Both the position numbers and the translations under genes were made by a program. This document shows, one piece after another, positions 46,620 to 58,800 of a stretch of DNA of 64,000 bases. Location of the stretch: the NCBI GenBank assembly GCA_012064415.1, contig SSNU01000024.1, positions 62,001-126,000 of the forward strand, in the 5' to 3' direction. Source of the DNA: Gyrodactylus bullatarudis (Eukaryota > Platyhelminthes > Monogenea > Gyrodactylidea > Gyrodactylidae). The notes below the pieces were generated by a model. That model was not told the DNA's origin. It ran no database searches and saw only the letters and a program-made list of their open reading frames with translations. How positions within the stretch are numbered: position 1 is the stretch's first letter; every line of letters begins with the position of its first letter.

Positions 46620-49086
46620 TTAGCAATATTCAAGGAATAGTTTTCTACAATCAACAACCGATCTCAGTTTCGTGCAGAGTAGGAAGCAACCGGACATTTT
46701 CCTATGCAAGGAATAGGTTTCTTCTGGCGGTGGAACAAGACGGTGCTTGAGCATAACTGGAATGAGACCATTGACACGTTTGGTAATATTCTGGCCGCCA
46801 AAATCAAAGGGTTCTTTCGAGGAGAAAGCCTCGCCCAGAATGCTGACAGCTTCAATGTGAGCATTCTCCATTACCTTGGTCTCGTTGCCTGTGAGAAAGC
46901 CGAGGTTGACTGAATGCCTGAGGATGCCCTCCCGGTCACGTTCAGCTGAAGCCTTGATCACCTTGAGGTATTCATCGACAAAGTTTTTGTCAAACTCCCT
47001 GGTAGCGCCAAAGTCGAGAAGAATAATCTTGAAAGAGAGGGGAGAATTATTTTTAGTGATTCTATATACTCAAGATTTGAGCTTACTTTACCAGTCTTTG
47101 GATTGTACATGAAATTCGACCAGTTGGGATCTGTTTGCATGACATTCAGGTCGAAAAGCTCCTTCAGACAGAGTCTTAGGACGTGCTTGCCAATCTACCA
47201 AATGACAACAATGTTTGAATTTAATTCATTCGTGTAAATTTCAACTGATTTTCTCAATGAATCAAGCCTATTTCTCTACAGAATTACTAACAGGGTGTAA
47301 AAATACTACTTTAGAGATAAGCTACAGATTCATTCATTAATTAATTAGACACAGTGTATATAATTTTGAATGAGAAATATTGGAATTGATTGTACTATCA
47401 TTGGTGAAATTGGTGAAGGAAAAATTTCTTATTATTTGATCCTTTTTTCTTTTAAAAAAGGGTGAGTCTAGATTAAGACTCAAACCTGTATTATTGCATT
47501 CTTCTTAACTAGCAGAAAAAACATTAACCAACATTAAGTTTGAGTTAATTGACTAGAAAGACAAAGAAAATCAGGGGCATTGATAAGGTTTTAGGTCAGA
47601 TTTTTGATTTAGGTCGACTAGCTTGAAAAATAAACGCAAAGACTTTCTTAAAATTTGAATCCTTATACTGTGAAATAAATGAAAAACTGTTTCTCTTACA
47701 TAATTTCTGACTTCTTGAGAGTAATCCTTGGCCTTGTCAATGCTGACACCTTCCAGATATTCGGTGCATAGAATTTTACCTGTAGACAGTTCCTCGTAGG
47801 CCTTCGGGACGAGGAATATTTTGTCATTCTTGAGTTTCTCATAAAAGAGAGAGTTGAACTTGGCTTCCCTTGTGTAGTCACATTCCCAGGCCAACTCCTT
47901 CTTGGCTGTCTCTAGGGCATTTTTGGCAAACAGGCCCTTTGGGAAAAAGTTTAACCTGTCCAAAAGAAAGTACAAATTGTCAATGTCAGCATTTATGGAA
48001 TCAGAGACTCCGGGATATTGGATTTTCACAGCGACCAGCTGGTTATCCTTCAAGGTAGCCTTGTGAACCTGGCCAATGCTAGCAGCTGCAAATGGTTTCT
48101 CCTCAAACGAGTTGAACTTTTCACGCCAATTCGGGCCAAGTTCAGCTGACATTACTTTGTCCATCTGGTAGATTGGCATAAAGTCGGCAGCTTCACGAAC
48201 CTTTTCAAAAATCTCTTGAATCTTTGGATGGACAATGGACTCATCCTGAATGGATATCATCTGGGCTAACTTGAGGGCAGCACCACGCATTTTGCACAGA
48301 GTATCGACAATCTTTTGAATGTTGGCTTCAGAGATGCCCTGGGACATAAATTAATTTCAATTCGACTACCCATAATGAAAGAAATATCTAGTTGACAGAT
48401 TAATTAGTAATTACAAACAAGAAATGTAGTAAAATTCATTGATGAAAACTTTTTAATTGGAAATCTGTCAAGAAACTCCATGAGCAAATTTTCAAATCAG
48501 GAGTGATTTGAAGAGAATAGTATCTCTCCAACTATTAATTTAAGCAAATTTAATGGAATTGTGAGTTCCCAGTAGAAAGTTGTTAGGTTAAACTCACACC
48601 TAAACCAGAAGTGTCCTCATCAGTTCCATTGTAGCCGAATACAGGAATCGACTTTTTAGTTCGATCAACAAGAGTATTTACACCAATGCTGACAGCTAAA
48701 TTGCCGAAATTCATCACCCTGCCAAGTCGAGAGGAAGGAACCATGTTCATTTTTGAATCGCTCAGTTCCTTGCGTTCAGAGATCTCGACTTTGTCATACA
48801 CCAAAGGCTCAGAGTCATCTTCTTGGCTATTGGGAAATTGAATATTGGTTAGTACCGGCTTTGAAAGTTCCTGGGCAAGAATCATTGACTCCCTGACGGC
48901 AGTATCAAGCTTGTAGTAAAGTTGAGAAAAGTCTGTCGAACTTAACGAAGTTTCTGGTAGAGATGTTGAAATTTCCGCATTCTTTATTGTCTTGTCAATG
49001 TCAAAGATTATGACCTCTGAACCAGCTGAAATGATTTTTGATATTCCTTTGAGTAAAGGACGAAATTCGTTAATTCTACTCAACAT
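46620..49086 (-). CDS. COQ8: COQ8/ADCK3 atypical kinase for coenzyme Q
   Basis: Exons 48598-49086, 47700-48338, 47087-47194 and 46620-47027, all phase 0, 547 aa. COQ8 is a UbiB-family ATPase of the matrix face of the inner mitochondrial membrane, needed for ubiquinone synthesis. Seen: the RGAALKL helix; the Ala-rich loop AAASIGQVH in place of a Gly loop; AVKIQYPGV (Lys); the ExD-type [28 protein letters not shown] (metal-binding DFG); and the COQ8-type end [21 protein letters not shown]. The family motif KxGQ is K186-L-A-Q189 here, with Ala for Gly. The ATG at 49086 is 70 bases from the divergent PISD ATG. Confidence 0.95.
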
Positions 49087-49156
49087 TTCCAAATTTACGC
49101 AAAAGTTCGAAAAACAACAAATCCTTTTGACAAATAAATGTCTATAGTTTTAATAA
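49087..49156. promoter_or_regulatory. Divergent promoter region COQ8/PISD
   Basis: Only 70 bases between the ATGs of two divergent genes whose homologues are mitochondrial membrane enzymes. There is no TATA at an obvious place. The spacing makes co-expression likely. Confidence 0.55.
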
Positions 49157-50226
49157 ATGAATAATTTGTTCCGAAAACTTTCGCAATCTACCAGAGGAAT
49201 AAGAACCATTTTCTATGGATTTGGAGCGACTTCTGCCTACCTCAGTTTTCTCTATTTATCTGATGATGGAGTAAAATCGACTAACTATCCAGATGACGTT
49301 GAAGTAAATCTCAATAATTCATAATAAACTAATTTTAGTCTACAATTTTGAAGCAACTACCGTTCTGTGGCTTGTCAAAAGCCTTTTCTTTTATTGCTCA
49401 TTGGCAACCTCCGCGGACGGTCAAGGAAAAATTAATAAAAGGCTTTATTTGGTTAAACGAAGTTGATTTGACTGATTGTGACGAGGATATCATTGAAAAG
49501 TCTTCCAGTCTAGCTGATTTTTTTACAAGGCCCCTTCGCCTAGGGGCCCGCTCTATCGATCAAAACAGCTCTCTGATTAGCCCTTGTGACTCTGTTGTAT
49601 TAGTTAGGGGCAAAATCAATGATAAGAATCCACACATTCCCCAGGTCAAGGGATCGACTTTTTCAGTTGAAGAATTTTTTGGTCCCCTCGGCTACAAGGT
49701 AAATGTGAAAAGGAATGAATTAAACAAGGGACAAAAGACAAATATTTATTATTGTGTACTATATCTGAGTCCAAAGGATTATCATCGATTTCACGTTCCA
49801 ACTGATTGGAAAATTTCTTATCGTCGGTATTTCCCTGGAAAACTGATGCCAGTTCGACCTACATGGACTCATAAATTGCCTGGTCTTTTTGCTATGAATG
49901 AGAGAGTTTGCTATATTGGCCAATGGGGCCCCAAGGATACAAATTGGTTGATGGCATATGCCCCCGTTGCTGCATTCCTAGTCGGCGGTATAAATATTAA
50001 CCAGGACCCTGAATTTTCAAGAAAAACAATCAAAGAATTAGCTCAAAAGTCAGAGGAAAGTTATTTCGAGAAGCCATTAGAGGTGAAGAAGGGAGAAGAG
50101 TTTGGTAGATTTAATTTTGGTTCGACAATCGTCTTGATGTTCGAGGCTCCAAAAAACCTAGAATGGAATGTCAACAACAATGAAACAGTCAGAATGGGAC
50201 AGAGTCTAATCAAAAACAAATTTTAA
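49157..50226 (+). CDS. PISD: Phosphatidylserine decarboxylase, mitochondrial
   Basis: Exons 49157-49303 and 49339-50226 (intron 35 nt, phase 0), 344 aa. Converts phosphatidylserine to phosphatidylethanolamine in the inner mitochondrial membrane. The N-terminus is basic (MNNLFRKLSQSTRGIRTIFY) and then hydrophobic (FGATSAYLSFLYL), a presequence plus membrane anchor. Catalytic features: SPCDSVV (Asp ~133), KDYHRFHVP (His ~198), and the self-cleavage site FGST at 309-312, where Gly-Ser cleavage makes the pyruvoyl group. Length is close to human PISD. Confidence 0.95.
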
Positions 50227-50440
50227 AGAATTAATAAATTATTTAGAATCAAAGATAAATCCCACCCTATCTTGCAAACATCCTGTCATTAAAGTATAAA
50301 ATCTGAAAATTGAAAAGTACACGTGCAAAAGTTTTAACAAAAAATTTTATGATTCATGATGAATTTTGGAGAAGAAATTGATTTTAAAAATTACAAATTA
50401 TTTGAATTTAAACTTAAATTAAGTAACTTGGATATTTTTT

Positions 50441-51987
50441 ATGGACTCGACAAGTTTCGAGAATTACTTCCTCAAAGATGTGAGCTACAAAATTCCAGAA
50501 TATGATGAATTAAAGAAGAGACTAAATGATGGAGAAATCCTAGATCCTGTCCTGTCAACTGCCTTACAACAACAAGAGGATGAAATTAAAAGTATCCTCA
50601 AATCAATTGAAATGCTTAGAGATCGCCTTCATGACATTCAGGTGGAGAAAGAGAAGAAAATAGAAGGTCCCGATGACCAAGAGGATGGTGAGCCTGATTG
50701 TTGTGAACTCCTGGACGATTTTTTAGCAGAAATTGAGGAAGAAATTAACGAGTTCAGAGCGGAAAATGAACTCAAGTCTAACCAATTGAACCAGTTGGAT
50801 GCTATGATTGGTGAATTGAACGAAAAAATATCTGAATATGCCCAGAGAGAACACGACCTTTATGCGAATCAACCTGAGGTGACTGAAATTGATGAAGAGG
50901 ACGAAGAAAACGTCGATTTGGCTGAAGTCTACCGGGAAGGGGAGAAAAATTTTGAGCAATTTGTCCTTGACTACAACCATAAACTGAATATGCTAAACTC
51001 TGAGAACTCGGAAGAGCTCAATTCCCTGAATGAGCAGGCTGTCATCATCGTAGAGGATATCACCCAAATTCGTAATGAAATTCGGGCTATGAAAGAAGAG
51101 CTGGCCAACATCCTAGCCATGCAAGCAGACGTTTCGAATAAACGAGGTAATTCCCTTCTTGTCCAATCAGAAGAGCGCCTCCAGAGGGCCAAGACAGCCC
51201 ACGAGAAGAGGCTTGAACTCTTGGAGTCGGTCAAGGCATCTGAGGTTGCCCTCAGACTATCTCATCAAATGTCCCAGGCCAAAGAGCAGTGTCTCCCTGA
51301 TCTGGACATGATGGAGGTTTTGGTGAGTTCTCAATTGAAATTTTTAAAGTGGAAAATTGATTGATTCTCTTTAATCAAGAATGACAAAAGTCACATTGAG
51401 ACCTTGAACAGTTCCATTGAAAGCTTGAAGGGAAAGGTCAACAACATCATCAGAGATACAATGAACAAGTTCAATGAGGAATCTTCCCTCCTGCCCAAGA
51501 TACTCAAGACAGCCGGGGAGATTGGCATCAGTCGAGAGAGGCGCTATCAAATTCTTCAAGACTTGTGAGTGTATCTCAATTCAGTTAGAGGACAAGTTTA
51601 ACTGATTTCTTTATGATTTTTAATAGAAAAGTTTGCGTTGAACTGTACAAGGGAAACATTTTAAAGTACCGCAAAAAGATCCAACAGCAAAAGGATGCCA
51701 TACCCCTCTTCCAGTACCTAGACAACCTTGTCGATCTGGTCTATTTGAAGAAGAAGCTGGAGATTAATCCAAATCAAGACTTTGAGGTCATCTACCAGGA
51801 AAAGTTGAAGTCCACAATTGAAAGGAGATCCTTTCTCATGTCAACGGATTCTGTCCTTAATCCGAAATTGGCTCAAATTCACTCCAGCACGTCCAAGATC
51901 AGCTCTAAGCCAACACAGAGGACCCAGGAAAAGGCTCGAGTCTTGGGTGATTATCTCTGCGATTTCATCAACAAGAACAAGACCTAA
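50441..51987 (+). CDS. Coiled-coil protein, 475 aa, unidentified
   Basis: Exons 50441-51322, 51380-51564 and 51627-51987 (introns 57 and 62 nt). Mostly acidic coiled coil from residue ~40 to ~340 (for example EDEIKSILKSIEMLRDRLHD, ELLDDFLAEIEEEINEF), with an acidic break TEIDEEDEENVDL. A more globular helical C-terminus follows (LYKGNILKYRKKIQQQKD, PLFQYLDNLVDLVYLKKKLE) and then a Ser/Lys-rich tail. No signal peptide or membrane segment. The N-terminal PEYDELKKRLNDGEILDPV resembles structural subunits of spindle or ciliary complexes, but I cannot assign a family. Same strand as PISD, 214 bases downstream. Confidence 0.85.
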
Positions 51988-52841
51988 TAAACAACAATTC
52001 CTCAACTTGTGTATATACATAATAATATTAATATTGATAAAAATTCATGTTTAGTTATATATTATAAGGTTTTTTATTAATATTTTAAATAATAGAGTAG
52101 TAATAATTTAGTAAAAATCACTTGGTCAAGGTCTGGTCTCTCCTCCTCCACTACTCACTCATATTGGCTCACTTGCCCCACATTTTTAAACTGTCCCCCT
52201 CTCCATCCATACAAACAACAAAGTGATGTGGTACAAAAGTTTAGGTCTGCTTATTTTTCTGTCTATGGAGTCATCTCTCCATGTGGATAGTGACAATAAT
52301 AATTAACAAGGTGGATGTCTATATTTTCAATTCATAACAATAAGTAAGTAAATAAAAGTGGTAATCACAGATTTTCACATTTCCCTCGCTCCCCCACTTA
52401 TCTGGGAGTAAAAATGATCATAATAAATAAATTAATGAGTAAAAGGGGTTTGGCCCCAATTTTGTGCTCTTTAGTTCTCTTCTACGCGCGCGAGAGAGAC
52501 AGAAACAGAGTTGTAGCAGTAGTGGGTAGCGGGGGGAATTTAATTTAATAAATGTGGCACTAATCAAGGGAACTTCTCCCTTTCTGTCTGTCTGTTCATC
52601 TTGAAAGGGTGCATGATTCATTTTGTATTAGAATGATAAAGTAATGGAAGAGTGTATTCATTTAAACATGTATTCTCGTCCATGGGACAGGGGGCAGTGT
52701 GGAAAGATGGATTGGCTGGAGGGGGGGAAGGGGATAGAGAGACAGACAGAGAGAAAGAAATTCAATATTACTAGTATTTTGACTGATTTGGGCAAATTCG
52801 ATAGGTGGGCTCGGTTGGTCTGGCGGTCGAGAGAGTATTCT
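51988..52841. other. 3' flank of GRB2-type gene, noncoding
   Basis: Mostly the 3' untranslated region of the minus-strand adaptor gene, with the downstream end of the plus-strand coiled-coil gene at the left. C/T-rich tracts and simple repeats occur (52140-52205, 52480-52500). The plus frame overlapping 52644-53018 is a shadow of the adaptor's last exon. Confidence 0.55.
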
Positions 52842-55800
52842 CTAGTTGTGGCGCATGGGCATGCTCTCAGTGACAGTGACATAGTTGGATGGGAAAAGGC
52901 CGCGACGTTTCACCTTCTCATTCAAGGTCTCTCCATACCACCTGGAAATGAAATAGAGGACACATTAACTTGTAAATTAATTAGTTTCGAAGCCAGTGCA
53001 CCTCATTGGTCTATATGATATCCACCTAGAGAGAATTGTATAGATTTTCTCAAAGAATATGAAACAATAAATAAGTTACTATCATTTCTACTGTATTAAA
53101 GTCTTGAGCAAAGTCTATCTATTTTAATTTAATTACAATGGCACAAGAGAGGGAGTCCTATATCTGTCAGAGGGGAATTTATGCTAATAGTAAATTAATT
53201 GGATACACCACTATAGTGGAATAGTTATGAATATGTCCCTTTCATGTCCCTCAATAGCCTACTCCCTCAAGTTTGGTTCTCATTAGTTGAAGGCTGATAT
53301 ATCATCTTGCATGTTCATTCAATCATATAAAAACTTGTATAAAGTAGTCAAACGACAAGATTTGGTTCCAATTTGTTTTAAAAGAAGAACAATTTGTCAT
53401 ATGGAAACAGTTCTTAAGGGGTTTTCTCGATATTGATGGAAAAGATTGCCTTAAAGACTAACCAAAGGATATCGTAAGATAAACGGTAACTTTGTGTTTA
53501 TTCTCTTGACAAGTGCACAAAGGGGGTGAAGCAAAGAAAACTTTTACCTATCGGGGTAGATAAGCCTATTTTCTTAAGGGGATAGGATACAACAACAACA
53601 CCAAAAGGACAAACAAGAAAAAGTTCATGCATGGGCAATGCTAGGCAGATCAATGTATATAGATAGGGGAGTAGGGATGGATGGGTAGTGGCTAGGATGT
53701 CAAGTTTTGATTTGGGGAAATAACCACAAGAGATCAATAAGAGGAAATATGCTACAAATCCTTGACAAATTTTGGATTCCACTATTTCCTACATAGTTCT
53801 TTCACCTGTTTTTTTATACTACAGTGTTCTAAATAGTAAGTAGTATAGGTTTTATTTTATACAAGAACATCGATAGGGCATATTTTATGCGGATATGTAA
53901 ATATGAATTTTGAGGTCATTTTTGTAGAGGCCCAAATCATTAATTACAGGGATAAATAGAATGAGTTAGGGGATCTTATAGCATTTCTCTTTTCCCCCTA
54001 TACAACTGGAATTGAGATCCTCTCAGAATAATAAAATTGGCAAAAGTATACTCCCATACACTATATATTCATATATTCATATATATGCTAATTAGAATTG
54101 ATTTATATCCCTTCATGCATATTAGAGGTAAGGAGAGAGATAAAAAAAGACGTACTCACTCTAGAGATATGAAGACTCAAAATGCACTAAATACACCTAC
54201 ATACATTCAGAGTGAAGAGTCTAGACTTGGAGTGAGAATGTACTGGTTAGCTGGTAGTTGAATTCAATCTTGGTCAATAACAAGACATTGACAGTAGAAT
54301 TATAATCACTCTAAGCCTAACATGGACCTGATGAGGCACAGGGAAGATGCACCTTTGGTTATTGCAGGTGGAAATTCAGTGGACCACAATTCCAATCGTG
54401 AATAGATAGGCCAAGATAGCTCTCTATTCCCTCTTATGGGACCTGATAGAGGAGGGTTGGAGAGTTCCCTCAAAGGTGAATATGTGTTATATTGAGGTAT
54501 GAGATAAACACAGAGAATGGAAAGCCAAGGATGACTGGATAATATCGAATGAGAATTTCTTTCAACACCTTGAGAATAAGATGATTCTATTAGTATTCTT
54601 GATGAATTTCTTATTTTTCTTCTTGTCATAGTAGACTTTCCTATTGAATTAATTTTTTGAATCTCATTTGTCATTTTCTGAATGAAAGTTTTGCTCTTGA
54701 ATTTACGGAATGAAGGTTGTACAACTGGGATTGTTAATGAAATTAATTTCTTTCTTGTTGGCCTTTAAAAGGTACATTACACTAAGAACTATTCACTGCT
54801 GTTTTAGTTAGTTTGCAGAGTCTGACCTGATTCAAGATTACGGAGGAATCACCAATTTACTTGATCCCTAATTAGCAGTGATAACAACCTATATTATACA
54901 GATATATATATATATCGAGATAAGAATTATTGAAAATCCTACAAGTGTGTACTATATGCTGTTAGTCATATACATAACCGGATGCAAATTAGAGTCAAGC
55001 AATCATTTCTTCAAGAGGACAAAAAGTAAGCTCAAACCCACAAGAGATAGAGAGAGCAAGAGAGACACATACACACGCACAGTCCTCATGTGACCTATTT
55101 TTATACATGTATATATAGAATATCAGAAAAGTATGCAGGGGTTTCCTCGTTAATTCTCTCAATTGTGCTTGTAACAAGGCTACTACTATGGTTATAGGAG
55201 AGGATGTAACTCTTAACATGTTTCTTCTTTCGTGTGTGTGTGTCCAAGTTCTTCACTTTCTAATTCATTCATATACAATTTACATTATTATGTACATACT
55301 AAAGATGAGTGGTAGTGGTGACTAAATCCACATGAGAGAATTTGCATAAATCACCAACCATAGCTCTTTCTCTCTCAATCAATTATACATTCTACGTGTA
55401 ATACAAAAATGCAGCATTAAAACTAATTAATTAATGAGGGTCAAATATACGACAAATATCAATATATATATATATATATATATGAGTATAGAGTGGAATT
55501 AACTCATCGATAAGAATGCATGATGAAAGCTAATTATAATTGATGGAAGGTAAGAAATCCAAATCGTTTTATTCGTAGTAAAATCCATTGAAAAAATCTT
55601 GGCCCGTGTTCAAAAATTGTCAGAACAATGCTTAGTTTTCGATTATCTTCAAACTGAGATCAAGACAGGTGAAAAATTTGGCCTGTAAGCAAATTGTAAA
55701 TCGTAATTCTTTAACCCTCGTTCTTGAAATCGATTTTGTCGCAGAAATGATAATCTGGGTTGAAAACCACCCATAAAGTAAAAATTAATTTCAGAAGATC

Positions 55801-58800
55801 TAAAATGATTTATTTTATTAGCTACTCAAAACAATTGGAACAAATAATATGATAATGCTCTTTGCATGGAAAATTTGAACATTTCGAACACTTTCTGTAC
55901 CCTTTACGATCTTCTTTCCATGGACAAATCGCGCATCTTCCACTCTTTTTTGAGAACTTAGTCTGTTTTTCGGGGATTATTTCTTCAGTCTCTTCCTTGT
56001 CTCTCTTCTTAGCTTGGCTACTCAACAATAAATGGCAAAGATCTTTTAGAAATCTTCTTCTTGCAGTTTTTGGTTTTATTTTGACAAAAGTAGGATGTTT
56101 TTCACAATATAAAACATAGGCATTGAATGCGGCTGCATCTAGAATATTCCAAAATATAGCCATAGGCCACCGTCTCGTAGCCTCTTGCAAGATAAGTACC
56201 TGATAACTTGTTCCAAAGTATCAACGCCACCCTTTGTGGAGTTATAATACTGTATTATTTCTGGCTTTGGACCACTATCGTAAAATTTTTCGTGGAGAGA
56301 TGACAGAAGCACAACTGGTTGATTCTTTTTCTGTCCGAACCTTAAGATAGCTGTCTCTTCATTGAATATATATTGCTTTTCACCTTGTTCGATCTTATTA
56401 GAACAAAATTCCTTGGGTAGAAATCTTTTAGTTTTTCTACAAGTTCCTACTAAAGATGTTTCATTGGCGACGAGATACTTGAATAATTCCATTGAGGTGA
56501 AAAAATTGTCAGCGATTGCTGTTCGGCCTTTTTTGATATAAGGATGTAAGAGATCTTTCATTACTCGTAATCCTTGATTCTTTTCTGCAGTAGGTCCTTC
56601 TTTGCCTATATATATCTGGGCGTTTAGCAAGTAGGAATTTTTGGAATCGCAAGCTGCCCATATCTTTATTCCGTATTTGCCTGGTTTAGAAGGAATAAAC
56701 ATTTTGAAAGGACACCGTCCCCGAAAAGTAACAAGCTGCTCATCTACAGTTATTTGATCAGACGGCTCATATGCTGTCTGACAATTTTCGATGAACTGAT
56801 CAAATAAAACTCTTATTGGTCTCAATTTATCTCGATTTTCATCTTGAGGTCTTTCTTCCTTGTTATCAAATCTCAAAAATCTTTTCAATACATTGAATCT
56901 TGAGTAAGACATGAACTCTCCTATATTTATCGGTCCCCATCTTTCTTGCCATAGCTCTTGAAATGGGTGGAAAACCACCCATGATTACATTCTAGGGTTA
57001 AATGTTTACAAATGGAGACTGTTCAAGAATAGAGCAAATAATCTGAGAGCTCTTTAGAGAGACGATTGAAAAGGGAAATGAATGATAAATTTAACCAAGT
57101 GATGACACTATCAAGGAGAAGCCAACTGAGTATGTATACGATATCGATATGTAGTAGGCTATAGGGTTGTTTAATGTAATAGGTCCAATCTCAAACTTTC
57201 CTTTCATAGAGGCAAGGACATGAAAATAGACTTTAGATATAGGGTGTCTTGACTTGTCTATAGTTGAAATCACAAAATATGTTGATAAAAAGTTAAATAA
57301 AAAGTCTGTTATCTGATTTATTTACCATCAAGACTATGGATGAAGAAGACCCAGATTTGTTCTTGTTTGAAAAAGAAATTTGTTTAGAGATTGAGAAAAA
57401 ATAAATAAATACGACTCAAGTCTAAGGAATATAGAAATGAGTCCAATTTCTACTAGGATGACTCACCAATTTTCATCCTCCTCGCCGAGGACCAAGATTT
57501 GTTCATGAGGATGAAAGCCCAACTCTTCCGGGTACTCGGCTTGAAATTCAAAGTTTGTACGAACAATTTTACCGGCCATCTTACGGGTATATCCTTCTGG
57601 TATGGGAGTATTCTTGACATCGATTGAATTGGAAAAGCCATTAGTTGGATTGGGCGAAACCTGACTGGGTGACTTGAAGTCATTGTATGCCATCATTTTG
57701 TCAGCATTCAGATTTATAAGTTTCTTCACGAAAAGAGGAAGATAATTCATCAGGATTATATTACTATACTATGCTATGTTCAGTTGAAATATGAGTAGAT
57801 AATAGTAGGTAAGACAAAATTTTATTTTTCCCGAAAAATGTTTCATGTTGATGTTCTGATATACAAAAATCTCATCATTCCTAGAACCATCAAAATTTAC
57901 TTTGATTGCTAGGAATTTCTTTCAACATGTGGAAAAATACTCAATTTTTACTGGTATTTTTAAAATGTATTCAGAAAGCTTAATTTTGTCTTTTCTCGTA
58001 GTGAAATTCATTGAAAAAATCTTGGCGCGTGTTCGAAAATTGTCATTTTCAATCGAGATTTTGTATATATCAGAACAAACTCGAAAATGTATGGTTTTAT
58101 AGGAAAAAATGCTCAGTTTTCAATTATCTTTAAAATGAGATTAAGGCTAAAGCTGAAAAATTTGGCCTACTCTAGTAGAAAATAATCCTTGAGTAGGAGT
58201 TTTATTTTCAGGGGTAAATGCTTACTTATGAGTAGATCACTGTTTTATTTTTCATTAGAGAAGAAGATCAATAGAAGAAACTGTAGACACACGAATAACA
58301 AGTACAACAGGTACTCTAAAAGTAATCATTCAATATTCCACAAAGTGGTAGGAAGTATCATTCCATCATCATTGGTATACTACAACAACAAGTGTGATAT
58401 CTAAACATAAGTACCAAGAGTACTTGAGAGACTTCTTGACTCTTTTGTCTAATCTTGGAACATTTAATTACTTCTCCCGCATTTTGATTATGGAGCCAAT
58501 CTTGTCTGCAATCTACTACTATAAAGAAACACTAAACGTATTCAATTTCATCTGTTGCTCTTTACCAGAAAATTTACCAAAATAAAATTTATCAACTTTT
58601 TTCAAAAAATAAAAACCCTATTTATTAGGGTAATACAGAATTTTATTTTCTTTCTTACGACATGTGAAAGAACACTCAATTTTATCTATATGCCCTATTT
58701 TTATTCAAAATTTTGCAAAAACTATTCAAAAATCTCAATTTTGTCTTTTCTCGTAGTGAAATTCATTGAAAAAATCTTGGCGCCTGTTCAAAATTTGTCA

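Noticed and set aside
52644..53018. 124-codon plus frame near the GRB2 last exon
   Set aside because: It is antisense to the SH3 exon at 52842-52941 and its 3' UTR; no homology.
56174..56189. 16-nt GT..AG stretch at the piggyBac frame change
   Set aside because: Removing it does not restore the family sequence. A simple frameshift in a dead transposon is the better reading.
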